A stretch of 64,000 nt of DNA from Rhinopomastus cyanomelas (lineage: Eukaryota; Chordata; Aves; Bucerotiformes; Rhinopomastidae): the NCBI GenBank assembly GCA_013400115.1, contig VXBP01003690.1, positions 1 to 64,000 on the forward strand. Reading direction: 5' to 3'. The notes under the pieces were generated by a model, which saw only the letters and a list, made by a program, of their open reading frames with translations, was not told the DNA's origin and ran no database searches. How positions within the stretch are numbered: the first letter of the stretch is position 1; each line of letters opens with the position of its first letter. Position numbers and translations under genes: made by a program. Of the stretch, positions 1 to 11,556 are shown piece by piece.

Positions 1-66
1 CCTGCTGTGTCAGGGGGATTGGACTATATGATCTTGCAAGGTCCCTTCCAATCCTTAATGGTTAGA
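1..66 (+). mobile_element. CR1: CR1 3' end (short)
   Basis: Sense CR1 3' terminus: a CTGCTGTGTCAGGGGGATTGG stretch, the GATGATCTT-like core and CCCTTCCAATCC, ending in a degraded tail. The left end lies outside the window. It abuts a second CR1 3' end in the opposite orientation, so the two are tail to tail. Confidence 0.88.
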
Positions 67-165
67 ATCATGGAATCATAGAATCATAATGGATTGGATG
101 GGATCTCGCGAGATCATCTAGTCCAATCCCCCTGCCAGAGCAGGCTCATCTCACTGGAGAAGCCA
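66..165 (-). mobile_element. CR1: CR1 3' end (short)
   Basis: Antisense CR1 3' terminus: tail octamers (CATGGAATCATAGAATCAT) followed by GGATTGG..GGGATCTCG and CTAGTCCAATCCCCCTG. Only about 100 bp of the 3' UTR is present, so the copy is strongly 5'-truncated. Confidence 0.88.
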
Positions 166-227
166 TGGAATCAGCATCACTCAGATTAGGAAGGAACCAT
201 CACCCAGTTTCAACACCCCCAGCACAG

Positions 228-1069
228 GCTGGGACACCCCACCCTAGATCAGGCTGACCAGAGCCTCATCCAGCCTGGCCTTAAACACCTCCAGGGATGG
301 GTCCCCAACCACCTCCCTGGGCAACTCATTCCGGGCTCTCAACACTCTCAAGGTGAAGAACTTCCTCCTCACATCCACTCTAAATCTACCCATCTCCAGC
401 TTTGCTCCATTTCCTCTAGTGTTGTCACTACGCACCATCCTAAATAGTCCTGCCCAGCCTTTTTGTAGGCCCCCTTCAGATACTGAAAGGCCACAATAAG
501 GCCACCTCAGAGCCCCCTATTCTCCAGGCTGAACAGCCACAATTCTTTCAGTCGATCCTCATAGGAGAGGTGCTCCTAAATGACATCAGTCACCCGCCCC
601 TCATCCATTAATGTTGTGACCTGTTCATAGAAGGCCACCAGGTTTGTCAGGCAGGACTTGCCCTTGGTGAAGCCATGCTGATTGTGCCCAATCACCTCTT
701 CACTATTCACCTGTCTCAGCAGTGCCTCCAGGAGGATCTGCTCCATGATCTTACCAGGCACAGAGGTGAAATTGACTGGCCTGCAGTTCCCTGGCTCCGC
801 CTTCTTATCCTTCTTGAAAATAGGAATGATGTTTCTCCTTTTCCAGTCAGTGGGGGCTTCACCAGACTGCCATCACTTTTGGAATATAATAGAGAGGGGT
901 CTAGCAACCTCATCTGCCAGTTCTCTCAGGACCCTTGGGTGTATCCCATCTGGTCCCATGGACTAGAACACTTTCAGGTCCTTCAGGTGATCACGAATCA
1001 GATCTTCATTTATGATGGGCAGTTCTTCCTTGCAGTCCCTGCCACAGTTTTCTATGTCCCCAGGAGCGT
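228..1069 (-). mobile_element. CR1: CR1 fragment, ORF2 RT piece and 3' end
   Basis: Read on the minus strand, this copy begins in the N-terminal part of ORF2 and runs through the RT segment with the CR1-typical QHGFTKGKSCLTNL block (frame at 576-761). It then jumps at about 575 directly into the C-terminal block and 3' UTR. Compared with the intact copy at 31953-33700, roughly 245 codons are missing, including RT motifs A, B and C, so it cannot encode an active enzyme. Other frameshifts are present. It is an older subfamily than the copy at 31953. Its 3' end is replaced near 170-228 by sequence I do not recognise. Confidence 0.9.
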
Positions 1070-1097
1070 GGTTGGAGGCTATGATTCTATGATTCTG
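1070..1097 (+). mobile_element. CR1: CR1 tail remnant
   Basis: GGTTGGAGGC followed by two tail octamers (TATGATTCTATGATTCTG), in sense orientation, directly at the 5' end of the preceding minus-strand CR1. It is either a very short separate insertion or the displaced tail of a disrupted element. Confidence 0.65.
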
Positions 1098-1686
1098 ACA
1101 ATTCTTACCAATCACAGGGTCTGATTAATACTACGTGATCGTCTCAGGCAGATTTCTCATATATGTCTTATATGAGAAAATCCATAAAGGGACTAATTGC
1201 CTACATTCTGGTCTAAAGTTTCATCTCTTTGATTAATTCCCTGAGTTGAGAAAGGTAGCTTATTATGAAAACAATTTAAGCAGATCCCTGTTATTTCAAG
1301 TAGGGAGGCAGAGCTTAGCTTATTTTTAATGTCTGCAAACTTGTTTTTATAATTTCTCCTTCTAAACATCACTCATATGATTTTCCAGTGGAAGTGTGGT
1401 CAGCAAAGGTGACATTTACACTGGGACAATGAGCTTTAGTTAAGGGAAAAGAATTTAGAAGAGTAAATCCATGCTGAAAACGGCATTTGCGTGAGTAGAT
1501 ACCACAGAGCTGAGTTATCCCTGCTTCTGTTTGGGCTGTCACAGCAATGAATGACAACAGAGAGATTATTTTTAAACAATCTCATATGCCTTGCTTCACC
1601 AACAGAAATACCCAAGTAATAGTATTGCCTTTAACTCTAGTGTTTTATATACTTGCATTTTTTATATTGCCTTTGTACTCTGTATA
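1098..1686. other. Unique DNA, no feature seen
   Basis: AT-rich sequence without CR1 landmarks, splice-flanked open frames or RNA folds that I can support. The one minus-strand open frame here (1369-1557) has no recognisable protein motif. Confidence 0.5.
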
Positions 1687-2066
1687 GGGTCTGGAGAATA
1701 AATCTTATGAGGAGCACCTGAGAGAACTATGGTTGTTTAGTCTGAAGGGTGACCTTACTGCTGTCTACAACTACTTGAAAAGAGGTTGAAGTTGACCTGT
1801 TCAATTGAGTAACTAGTGATACAACAAGGAGAAATGGCCTTAAATTGCACCAAGTGCAGTTTAGATTGGACACTTACTGAAAGTGTTATCAGGCACTGGA
1901 ACAAGCCCAGAAAGGTGGTGGAGTTCCTGTCCTTGGAGGTATTTAAGAGTCATGTAGACATGGTGCTGAAGGAGACGGTTTAGTGGAAAACTTGTCATTG
2001 CTAGGCTAACAATTGGACTTAATTATCTTAGAGGTGTTTTCCAATCTAGGTAATTCTGTGATTCTA
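1687..2066 (+). mobile_element. CR1: CR1 fragment, ORF2 C-terminus and 3' end
   Basis: Starts in the ORF2 C-terminal block (encoded ENKSYEEHLRELWLFSLK-like peptide), then the TACAACTACTTGAAA landmark, the lone-ORF end with GGAGGTATTTAAGA, and the sense 3' end with an ATTCTGTGATTCTA tail. It is diverged, with several stops. Confidence 0.88.
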
Positions 2067-3730
2067 TTCCCACTGCCTTTTTCAGTTGCCCATCCAACAG
2101 CCTCTCCCTGAAGCAGAGCCCTCTGTAGCCACCTTTAACAGCAGTAAGTGAGGACTCTCTATACATCAAAAGCAAGCAATGCCTACAGCTCAAGAACTCA
2201 GTTACTAGGGGCTATTCCCTCCTTCCCTGACAGATTATTGCCACACACTGCCATTAATGGTTAAATTAGCAATATATTGTGTGTAACAGATATCTGTCTT
2301 TAATTGGATGATATCTTTTTACAGGGCAAACCACTTGCAATGTAGACCTTTCATATACTGCATGGACTATTTTATTTTTAAAATTGATTAAGTGTTTGGG
2401 ATGCTATTTCAGACAAGCTGAGATTTCAACCATTCAGCTTTCCCATTATTTATCAAGGGACTTGTTAGAAATACAGAGAAGAGATGTTAGATTTTTAGTT
2501 TTAGGTGTTTAGCTTGTCCTATCAAAGGATCTCCTTGTTTAAGGATGCCTTTCTTACTGCTTTTGCCTGTCTCCTCTCCTGACATTAACAAGGGACATCA
2601 GTATGTGAGGTGATAACTGGAAAGAAATCTGGCACACAGACAAAATCAATAGCATTTTGAAAAATGGAATTGAGAGGTGGCTATCAAAAGAGCTCTGCCT
2701 TTGGCAGTAGAAGGAAATACCTCCTTCCCTCCCTCCCAAAAAAGATGGTTACAAAAACATATTTAAAACAATAAAATTTTCTATTAAATACAGGCCAAGA
2801 TAAATAGCTAATTTTTCCAGCAAGTCAAGCTAACTAAACAAACAGCAGCTATCTAGGGTTCAGTAAAACCAGCTCAACCTGTACCTGGATTAGTTGGACC
2901 ATAACATTAGCTCATCTAGTCAGGATACCATGGCCTAGCTGATTCTGTATCCTAGACTGATTCTTTACTCCTGAAGTCCTTTAGTTCATGTTTATTTTAT
3001 TGCCTACAAAAGGCCTTGTATAAAAGGTCTTGTATAAAACTTCACCCTTAATATTCATTAAATAAGTAACATCAGACTTCTAATTTTTCTGATGAAGGTT
3101 AAGTCCTGTTTTTGCTTGTTTTGATATAGTAAAAAACCCTAACCCTGATCAACTGATTCCCTTTAAGTCTGTAATACACATGAGCTCCAAAAGGAACCCC
3201 AACAGCATTCTCCACCCTCTCCACATGCCTTTACACAATTCTAATGCAAACACAAGCTCTTAACTAGACTTGCACTGTGCTTTTGCAAGCAGAACCACTT
3301 CACAGCAGACAGATCATACCTGTGCTGACAATGGGTTATTGAGCCCTCTGCATGTTTTGAGATACCTAAAGCAACACATTTATTTACGATCAGGCACAAT
3401 ATATAAGCTGTGTCTTACCCAACTGAATGGCTGCAAACTCACTCTCTGTGGTAATTTGCTCTCCAAAATCATGACTTCACAAACTAACTAATCTTCTTCT
3501 GTCCTCTAACCAACAGCTAATTATTTTTCTTCATGGTGTTATGAATGAGGTTGCTTTGTTCCTTCAAGTTTTCAGTTTATAGGAACTGCCTGTAAATAGT
3601 AAAACCCTGTATTCTTAACACCTACTAGAAAGGCTTTGTACTGACTTAAAACAACAGTTTTAAAATAAGATTTAAAAAAAATACAAAGCAAAACAACCCA
3701 TGCAAACAGAAAATACACAGAGGTCTTTAC
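2067..3730. other. Unique DNA with minor simple repeats
   Basis: No gene or mobile element recognised. A 14-bp direct tandem duplication (AAGGYCTTGTATAA) lies at 3010-3037, and two telomere-like units (CCCTAACCCT) at 3137-3146, which is too short to matter. Confidence 0.5.
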
Positions 3731-4018
3731 ATTCATAGGATCATAGAATGGCCTGGGTTGGAAGAGACCTCCAAAGGGCATACAGTCCAGCCCCACTGCA
3801 GGAAGCAGGGACAGCCTCAAGTAGATCGGGTTGCCTGGAGCCTTATCAGGCCTCACCTTGAAGGTCTCCAGGAATGAGGCCTCAGTGTCCTTCCTGGGCA
3901 ACCTGTTCCAGTGTTCAACTGCCCTCCAACTGAAGAACTTCTTCCTAACATCCCATTTCAATCTGCTTTTCTCTAATTCGAAACTTTGCCACTCGGCCCA
4001 TCACAAAGACCAATCTAA
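3731..4018 (-). mobile_element. CR1: CR1 3' end, older subfamily
   Basis: Antisense tail (TCATAGGATCATAGAATGG) followed by CCTGGGTTGGAAGAGACCTCC and the 3' UTR, ending in the ORF2 C-terminal region. The 3' end differs from the young copies and resembles the copy at 43272-43538, so these two belong to one subfamily. Confidence 0.9.
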
Positions 4019-4029
4019 AACAGCACCAC

Positions 4030-4478
4030 AAGCATCACCCTCACTGGGAAGAAGTTCCTTCTGATATTTATATGGAACCTCCTATGTTCCAGCTTGCACC
4101 GATTGCCCCTCGTCCTATCACTAGATGACACTGAGAAAAGCCTGGCTCCATTCTCCTGACACCCACCCTTTACATATTTATCGACATTAATGAGGTCACC
4201 TCTCAGTCTCCTCTTCTTCAAACTAAAGAGGCCCACCTCCCTCAGCCTCTCCTCATAAGGGAGGTGCTCTACTTCCTTCATCATCTTCATTGCTCTATGC
4301 TGGATACCCTCCAGCAGCTGTGTCCTTCTGGAACTGAAGGGCCCACAACTGGACACAATACTCCAGGTGTGGTCTCACCAGTGCAGAGCAGAGGGGAAGA
4401 AGAACATCTCTTCATCTGTTAACCACCCCCATCCTGATCCACTCCAGGATGCTCTTGGCCCTCTTGGCCACAAGAGGG
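4030..4478 (-). mobile_element. CR1: CR1 fragment lacking its 3' tail
   Basis: Young-type CR1, antisense. It begins at CATCACCCTCACTGGGAAG and continues through the ORF2 C-terminus (frame 4015-4356 with EERLREVGLFSLKKRRLRGDL) to ATGCTCTTGGCCCTCTTGGCC. The last ~120 bp and the tail are missing, so it was truncated after insertion or lost them at the junction with the neighbouring CR1. Confidence 0.9.
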
Positions 4479-4484
4479 CGACAC

Positions 4485-4566
4485 TCCTGCTCTGTCAGGG
4501 GGATTGGACTAGATGATCTTTCAAGGGCCCTTCCAATCCCTAATGTTCTGTGATTCTGTAATTCTA
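4485..4566 (+). mobile_element. CR1: CR1 3' end (82 bp)
   Basis: Sense 3' terminus from CCTGCTCTGTCAGGGGG through GACTAGATGATCTTTCAAG to the tail GTTCTGTGATTCTGTAATTCTA. It sits head to head with the minus-strand copy to its left and directly abuts the LTR-like repeat to its right. Confidence 0.88.
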
Positions 4567-4571
4567 AGAGG

Positions 4572-4900
4572 GACAGACAGGCTGCAGTGTGCTACAGTCC
4601 CAAATCAAACGGAACCCAGACTCCAGAGACACACAAACAGGGAGGAGGCTACCAAGAAAAGGGGAAAAGAAATACCCTGTCCCCTAATAAGGACCCCAAA
4701 ATTTGTCTGGCCTATTCCACCTGCTCAACCTGTCCCCTGCAGCAGCCACCTCTCCCCTTCACTTTCAAACCCACTGACGTCCACCCTCACAACCATAAGT
4801 AAACATTCCCGCAGCTGAGACCAGTTAACTCCTTGTGTGCTGGAAGAGAGTTTTATGCAGGAGTACCATGAGCAAACATGATTTCACCAAATCCATAACA
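4572..4900 (-). repeat. LTR-like dispersed repeat, partial copy
   Basis: Alignable by eye, over its whole length, with 54070-54401. Shared landmarks are GCAGTGTGCTAC, AAATACCCTGTCCCC, AAGGACCCCAAAAT, CCACCTGCTCAACCTGTCCCC and GATTTCACCAAATCC. Both copies stop matching at the same point (..AACA). On the minus strand that gives an element starting 5'-TGTTMTGGATTTGG, as expected of a retroviral-type LTR end. This copy lacks the half that the 54-kb copy carries beyond 54070. I do not recognise the family. Confidence 0.6.
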
Positions 4901-5243
4901 CATATCTATTTCTGCTTTAACTTCCATTTCATTATCAAGAATAAATTAGCACCTTTGTGAGTTTCATCCTCTCTATTTTTTGAGATGCAAAAGATTTCTA
5001 GAATCCAAGACATCACTTGTACGCGTAGCTCAACAGATTTCACTCATATTGCAGTGAATAGTCATGTCCTTATAGATAATTACAACATTGCTTTCTGAGT
5101 CCTAAAAATTCATCATCAGGACCCATATATTTTTGTTCAATATTTGCCTCAAGGCTGAAAGAGAAATATGGAACTATAACAATTCTGAACTGAATGTCTG
5201 CTAACAGAATTCTGTGATTCAAAAACAATTGCTTGTTTTCAAA
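4901..5243. other. Unique DNA, no feature seen
   Basis: AT-rich sequence with no recognisable gene or repeat. Confidence 0.5.
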
Positions 5244-5950
5244 CAACCCTCAGCAACGCTACAGGCCTGGGGAAGAGCAGCTGGAGAGCTGTCTGGCAGA
5301 AAAGGACCTGGAGGTGTTGGTTGACATCCAGCTGAACAGAAGGCAGCAGGGTGTCTACGTGGCTAAGAAGGTCAACGGCATCCTGGCCTGGATCAGGAAG
5401 TGTCACCAGCAGGAGTGGCGAGGTGATGATGCCTCTGTACTCTGCACTCATGAGACTGCACCTTGAGTACTGGGTCCATTTTTGGGTGTCAGAGGACATT
5501 GACGTGCTGGAAGCGGCCAGAGAAGGGCAAAAAGGCTGGGGAGAAATCTGGAAAACAGGCCCTATGAAGAGTGGCTGAGGGAAGTGGGATTATTCAGTCT
5601 AGAGAAGAGGAGGCTGACAGGAGACCTTATTGCTCTCTACAACTACCTAAAAGGAGGTTGTAGCGAGGCTGGTGCTGGTCTTTTCTCCCAAATTACTAGT
5701 GATAGGACAAGGAGAAATGGCCTCAAGTTGCATCGAGGAAGTTTAGATCAGATCTTAGGAAGAAGTTCTTTATGAAGACAGTGGTTGGGCACTGGAACAG
5801 GTTGTCCAGGGAAGTGGTGGAGTCATCGTATCTGTAGGTGTTTAAAAACAGTAGCTAGAGCACTTGAGTGTATGGTCTAGGGGTTAGGGAGCTGTTGGGA
5901 TGAGAACTGGACCTGATGATGCTGGAGGTCCTTTCTAGATGTGATGGTTG
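5244..5950 (+). mobile_element. CR1: CR1 fragment, ORF2 C-terminus and 3' end
   Basis: Sense copy starting in the post-RT part of ORF2: the LESCLAEKDLEVLVDIQLN peptide, then VAKKVNGILAWIRKC. It runs through the C-terminal FSLEKRRLTGDLIALYNYLK block to a diverged 3' end (GGACCTGATGATGCTGGAGGTCC). The reading frame is broken by frameshifts near 5465 and 5570. No recognisable octamer tail remains. Confidence 0.9.
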
Positions 5951-6773
5951 TGTATTTTACAACAAGGTAGACAATATGTTGCTTGACATGCAGTGAAATC
6001 TCACTATAAAAAAAAGATAGACTCAAACATTTATAACACTTCCGTAAATCCATTTGGAAGATTTATTAACTATGTCACTAAGGTTTGCAAAAAATACTCA
6101 GAAAAGCTATGGCAAGCTGAATTTTATTCTAAAATGCATTCTCTTCCACCTCTACTAAAATGCCTCACAATTCCTTCCACTGAAATCTTAATCTTCCCCA
6201 AAGATCCATCCCGCCTGCTTTACAATCCTCTAATTATAGCTGAACAAAGTGAACTTGTGAGATGACACTATCACTTCCCATTCTAATTCAAGGAAACCAC
6301 ATCCCTTGTTATGAGCGTGAAAAACATGCTCGAAACAGGGCAATCACACCACATAAAGAAAATCTGTGAAACCCAGACTCCATCGTGGCTCAGCAGGAGA
6401 GAGACTTAGACAGTGACCTCAGTGAGCAGCGGCATCATTTCAGCCGTGACAAAACCAGAGCTGGCTTGGTGTAATGGAATGGGAATTTCTACAGGAACGC
6501 CACTGCTTCTATTAATTCCAATAGAAGCTTGCCTCCTGTCTGCAATGTCCAGTTAGTGCTTCATGCACTGTGTTCTGCAACAGTCTGTACCAGCAGCAAT
6601 GCTTAGCAATCTCAGCATTCAAAACCAGCATGGCCTGGCAAGCACTGAGAGGTTTAAAGTTGTTTGACGTATCTTAAAATTAAATATAGTTTCAGCTATT
6701 AAAATAAGGTCTCAAAAACTCTTATTTGTTGGACTCTAAATAAACAATGGTTTAATTATGGTCACTTTTATTA
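5951..6773. other. Unique DNA with a short perfect hairpin
   Basis: No gene seen. A perfect inverted repeat with 9-bp arms and a 6-base loop lies at 6505-6528 (GCTTCTATT / AATAGAAGC). The block 6360-6660 is more balanced in composition than its flanks and could be conserved noncoding DNA; this is a guess. Confidence 0.45.
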
Positions 6774-6890
6774 CAGAATCACAGAATTACTGAGTGCGCA
6801 AAAGACCTCTAAGATCATCAAATCCAGCCTATGACCTAACATCACCATAGTCAGCTAGACCATGGCACTAAGTGTCACATCCAATCTTGA
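6774..6890 (-). mobile_element. CR1: CR1 3' end (old)
   Basis: Antisense tail ACAGAATCACAGAATTACTG followed by AAGACCTCTAAGATCATCAAATCCAGCCTATGACC, the same subfamily signature as 45310-45720. Only the 3' UTR is retained. Confidence 0.78.
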
Positions 6891-7350
6891 ATTGTTTCAT
6901 CACATCCTGCAATCCCTGTACTTCTATTCCAGACATTTCTTGCAGTTTTTTAGAAACTTTTTATCAAAATTTAGACATTGCATGGAAACAATAAGCAAGT
7001 CTAAACTTTCCTATAGCTATCTGCAAAGGAACTGTAAAAGATCTCCAAGCAGTCAGTCACCACAACTGCCTTTTGTCACAGAAAATGGTCTCTCTTAAAA
7101 ATTTGCATCTTGTAACCAGTTGAACACAGGTATTGTCACTGCTTATGGGAGCAAACATACAAAATAAGGGGTGCCATATATGAACACCACGCTACTGCAT
7201 TTTCAAGGCTTTGCTGAATCTTCACCTCTTCAGTACCTGAAAGTATCTCTGGCACCCCAGTTTGAAACTAAGCAGCCCACAGACTGAACCTACTAAGCAG
7301 TTTCATCAACATTCAGCAGATGTAAAGACTTGGACTTATATTACTGAAAA
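6891..7350. other. Unique DNA, no feature seen
   Basis: No repeat landmark, gene or RNA recognised. Confidence 0.45.
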
Positions 7351-7750
7351 GTCATAGAATCATCAAGGTTGGAAAAAACCTTCAAGATCATCAAGCCCTA
7401 ACACCCCCAACCACTAAACCATCTTCTGTAACACTGTGTCTGCCGTTTGTTTAACCCCTCCACAGATGGTGCCTCCACTCCCTCCGTGGGCAGCCTGTTC
7501 CAAGGCCTCCTCACTCTTTCTGGAAAGAAGTTTTTCCTAAGATCCAATCTGAACCTCCCTTGACACAGCCTGACCCCATTTCCTCTTGTCCTGTCCCTAG
7601 TCTCTAGCCCATCTCCCTCAACCTCTTCTTGTCCAGGATGAACAGCCCCAGGTCCCTCAGCCTCTCCTAATCAGACCTGTTCTCGAGACCCCTAACCAGT
7701 CCAATTGCCCTTCTCTGCCCCTTCTCCACCACCTCAATGTCCTTCCATAA
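7351..7750 (-). mobile_element. CR1: CR1 fragment, 3' end and ORF2 C-terminus
   Basis: Antisense: GTCATAGAATCATCAAGGTTGG, then AAACCTTCAAGATCATCAAG, the 3' UTR and the ORF2 C-terminal region up to CACCTCAATGTCCTTCC. A subfamily distinct from the young copies. Directly to its right is a short direct repeat (AGGTTTGAGTACC twice, 7754-7783). Confidence 0.9.
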
Positions 7751-9482
7751 GGAAGGTTTGAGTACCATAAGAGGTTTGAGTACCTCTGCAATGATCTCAT
7801 GTCCATGTGGAGAGTGTCAGTCACTGGGCCCATAGTGAGTGTAAACGCAATGTACAGTCTCTCCATACTTCCACACAGCACATCCAGGGACACATAAAAA
7901 TTGTACAACTCTGATTATAGAAAGATAATAGGAAATCAAATGTGTATTCAGGAGCCTGCACTTGGGGATAGATAAAGATGTACTGTTCTGAGTTTTTTGA
8001 GGGAGGGTACAAACAGAAAATGTAGCTGATGGACTAGAAATTCTGTTAATTTTCAAGTAGCAGATGACGAGTGGACCAACACATCAGGTCTCTGTTACCT
8101 CTCTTAATAACATAAGTATTTACTTATGGAGAGGAGAATTCATGGAGGAAAAATGGATTAATATTAAACACAGTTTTAGTAGGGTCAGGGACATTATGGC
8201 TCAATGATTCAAAGCACAACCTCACAATTGCCCATGATGGCAGCCATGAAAAAATCCAGTACCACCTTAGGTTGGCAGAAACTCATCATGAAACAGCATG
8301 ACAGCTTCTTATGCCGATTCTGATAGCACACAGATTGCTCCAGCTCTCTTTTAATCTATTATTCTCATTGAAGTCTTTGGGTTAATACAAACCTTGTGTT
8401 ACCAAACTCCCATGCAAATTAGTAGGAGAAAAAGCTAAATAGGACTAGCCTAGACTCAGAATGACTTCAGCAGCTCTCAGCATATGACTCATGGAGAAAG
8501 TTCTATCAACCTAACTATGCAAAACTCTGGGGTCTCAAAGATGTTCTGTCCTTTTCCTCAAAGGCAACAGGACTTGTCAAGAACTGAACATATTTTAAAG
8601 GCTGCATCAATTTTTAACCCTCTTATTGGTATTCGTGATGTGACTGCTAAGGAATGGAGACCTGAGTGTATAAATAAAATGCTTCTGGTAATGGTTTAGG
8701 AATTTAATCCTTCAACCTTTCATCTTTTTAGCTACCCTTTTTCACGTAGGGATCTCTCAGCATGGGAGTTACAGCAGCTCAGGTCCAGGAGAAGTTTGCC
8801 TCTTTGAAATGCAGCACTTCCCACAGAGAAAGGACTTACTGGTTTGGGCTCTATTTTTTAATAATGGATGGTGCCAGCTGTTCTATCTTCCAATCCCATT
8901 GATGCTAATGGGTAAAATTCTAAGGTTACAATTTAGTTGTGCTTCAGCTCCCACTGAGATGAAGGACAAAGACTTTGTACTGCTTTCAGTGCAAGAGGAT
9001 TGGGAGGTCAGTTATACCTCAGACCTGGTTCATGCAGGGTTTGTGCTGAAGGCAGTGGCACCTGGCTGGAGTGAGGATTAAGGATCCGGATTACTCAGTA
9101 TCTGACAGAGTGAAGGGGAAAATTAAGAGTGAATATGAAACATATTTCTAGTTGACTGATTTGCTTGAAATTTGAAGATGAGACCTATGATTTTAGAATA
9201 ATATAAGGAAGTACATTATAATCCAGAAAAATATTAAGACACACAAAAGAACTCTGATCATCTGCATACCCATCAAAACCAAAGTTCTCCACAGCTCTTA
9301 TGTCTGTGGCAGGCAAATAAATTTCAAGCTACAGCCATGGCATCAAAAGCTCAAAGGCAGGAATCTATTTAATTTCTCGAATGCAGCAGAGAAAGGTTTA
9401 TATAACTCTTCAGTTACAAATTGAAACGCATTGTGAGGCTACATGAATAACGAATATTAAGAAGACACCTGCTGCCAACACC
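7751..9482. other. Unique DNA, no feature seen
   Basis: About 1.7 kb without recognisable repeats or genes. Open frames of 60-90 codons occur on both strands but show no family motif and no splice context that would support an exon. Confidence 0.45.
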
Positions 9483-10270
9483 GAATCACAGAATCACAGA
9501 ACATATCCAGGCAGGTTTTAAACCTCTGCAGAGAGGGAGACTTCACAACAGCATCCCGTTCCAATGCTCTATCACCCTCACTGGGAAGAAGTTCCTTCTC
9601 ATATTGATGTGGAACCCCCTATGTTTCAGTTTACAACCATTGCCCCTTGTCCTATCACTAGATGACACTGAGAAGAGCCTGGCTCCATCCTCCTGACACC
9701 CACGCTTCAAGTATTTATGGACACTCATGAGGTCACCCCTCAGTCTCCTCCAAGCTAAAGAGATCCAGCCTCCTCAGCCTTTCCTCATAAGGGAGGTGCT
9801 CCACTTCCTTCATAATCCTTGTTGCTCTACGCTGGACTCTCTCCAGCAGCTCTGTGTCCTTCTTGAACTGAGGGGCCCAGAACTGGACACAACACTCCAG
9901 ATGTGGTCTCACCAGGGCAGAGTGGAAGGGGAGAAGAACCTTTCTTGATCTGCTAATCATCCCCCAGGATACAGCTGGCCCTCTTGGCCACAAAAGCACA
10001 CTGCTGGCTCATGGCCATCCTGCTGTCCACCAGGACCCCCAAGTCTCTTTCTCCTACACTGCTTTCCAACAGGTCAGTCCCCAACCTGTACTGGTATGGG
10101 GGTTGTTCTTGCCCAGATGCAAGACTCTGCACTCGCTCTTGTTATTGTTCATAAAATTTCTCTCTGCCCAGCTCTCCAGCCTGTCCAGGTCTCGCTGAAT
10201 GGCAGCTTTGTGTCATCAGCAAACTTGCTGACAGTGAACTGTAATCCCTCATCCAAGTCGTTATCCCAGC
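9483..10270 (-). mobile_element. CR1: CR1 fragment, young type, internal deletions
   Basis: Antisense tail (GAATCACAGAATCACAGAAC) joined directly to CATATCCAGGCAGG, so about 80 bp of the 3' end is deleted. It then continues through the ORF2 C-terminus (frames 9543-9728 and 9733-9999, including EERLRRLDLFSLEE) and post-RT region to the segment encoding the RT catalytic loop (GCTTTGTGTCATCAGCAAAC, antisense of FADDTK). A second deletion removes the bases around the RT-side GGTGTC block. Confidence 0.92.
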
Positions 10271-11380
10271 TTTAACACAAATAGGTTAAAAAGCATCCCA
10301 GAGCTTTTTCCATTTTTCCCACTGTGACACTTTGAGAAGGCTCTCCTGAGCAAAATGGGTGCTGCTCCCTTTAAAGTTCACTATTTCATTTCCTCTGACA
10401 TTTGGAAGATTTTCACCCTGTTTAGCTCTTTCTCCTCGTTGTGTTATTTGTTAGACTCTCCTTTTCCCTTCTTGTCTTTTATGTCAGAAAAGAGATGAAA
10501 TGATTTGTCCTGTCACAATAAAAGAACAGCTCATACAGGTTTTCTTTTCAGCTCTGCTTCTCTATTACTTAACTGCAGTCCCGGCTAGTTCTTTGTAATA
10601 TGGTTTCCAGCTTGGGAATTAATAAATTAAACAGAACAAAAACTAAATTAGACTTGGCAGGCTTGCCATAGCTAGTGATTTAGGTGCTTCCTCACATGAA
10701 CGTTTCAGCATCCTAGGGGAGACCAAATGAGATTAATACCTTCAAAGAGATTAAAATATATGAGGAAGAAAGAAAGAATAGGGAGAAACTTTGGAAAAAG
10801 ATCTTAAGAGTTGCAATTCTAGTTTTTTTCAATATCTCTTTGACAAATAAGGAATTATTTGATCTGTGCAAAGACCTCTTCTGAAACTTGGCATGCTGAG
10901 AAGTACCCACATATGCCATTCTTTCTGACAAGCTGATATCACTTTCATTTTTAACTCCCGACAAGATAAAGGAAGCATTAATTTTATTGGTGATACACTA
11001 ACAGTGAAATTGTCACTGAATAAAAAGCATCAGCTGATTTCTCCCAGTTTGTATGGTATATTTTTTAAACGCAACTGGGTCAAAGCAGTTCCCTGGAAAG
11101 ATATGGAGACTGTCCTGAGTGAGATCAATCCATACTCTTTCATATGGGGTTAGCAGAGAAATGAGGCTATCACAGTAGGATCAGGAAGCCCACAGATAGC
11201 ATCCCAGCCTTAAAAGTGATGGAAATACTTTACTAAAGACCAGAGAGAATGAAGCAGAGTTTTACACAACTCAGAAAAGAGTTGTCACGTTCACATAATT
11301 CAAACCTGGAAACAGGGACTTGCCTGGAAAGGCACAGCAGGTGCAGGGAGAACATATTTCCTGCATGTTCTGAGCTGATC
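10271..11380. other. Unique DNA, no feature seen
   Basis: No CR1 landmark or recognisable gene. AT-rich with short poly-A/T runs. Confidence 0.45.
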
Positions 11381-11556
11381 ATAGAATCACAGAATCAGAG
11401 AATCATTAGGGATTGGAAGGGACCTTAAAAGATCATTCAGTCCAACCCCCCTGCCACAGCAGGATCACCTAGACCAAGTCACACAGGAACACATCCAGGC
11501 GGGTCTTAAACATCTCCAGTGAAGGAGACTCCACAGTTTCCCTGGGCAGCCTGTTC
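11381..11556 (-). mobile_element. CR1: CR1 3' end, young type (176 bp)
   Basis: Antisense with three tail octamers (ATCATAGAATCACAGAATCA), GGGATTGGAAGGGACC, AGGATCACCTAGACCAAGTC and GGGTCTTAAACATCTCCAG. It ends at CTGGGCAGCCTGTTC. It is strongly 5'-truncated but little diverged, so probably recent. Confidence 0.93.

Noticed and set aside
3137..3146. Telomere-like CCCTAACCCT
   Set aside because: Fewer than two full units; far too short to be an interstitial telomeric array.
5205..5220. AATTCTGTGATTC resembling a CR1 tail just left of the CR1 at 5244
   Set aside because: No 3'-end sequence precedes it; a one-and-a-half octamer match is not enough to call an insertion.
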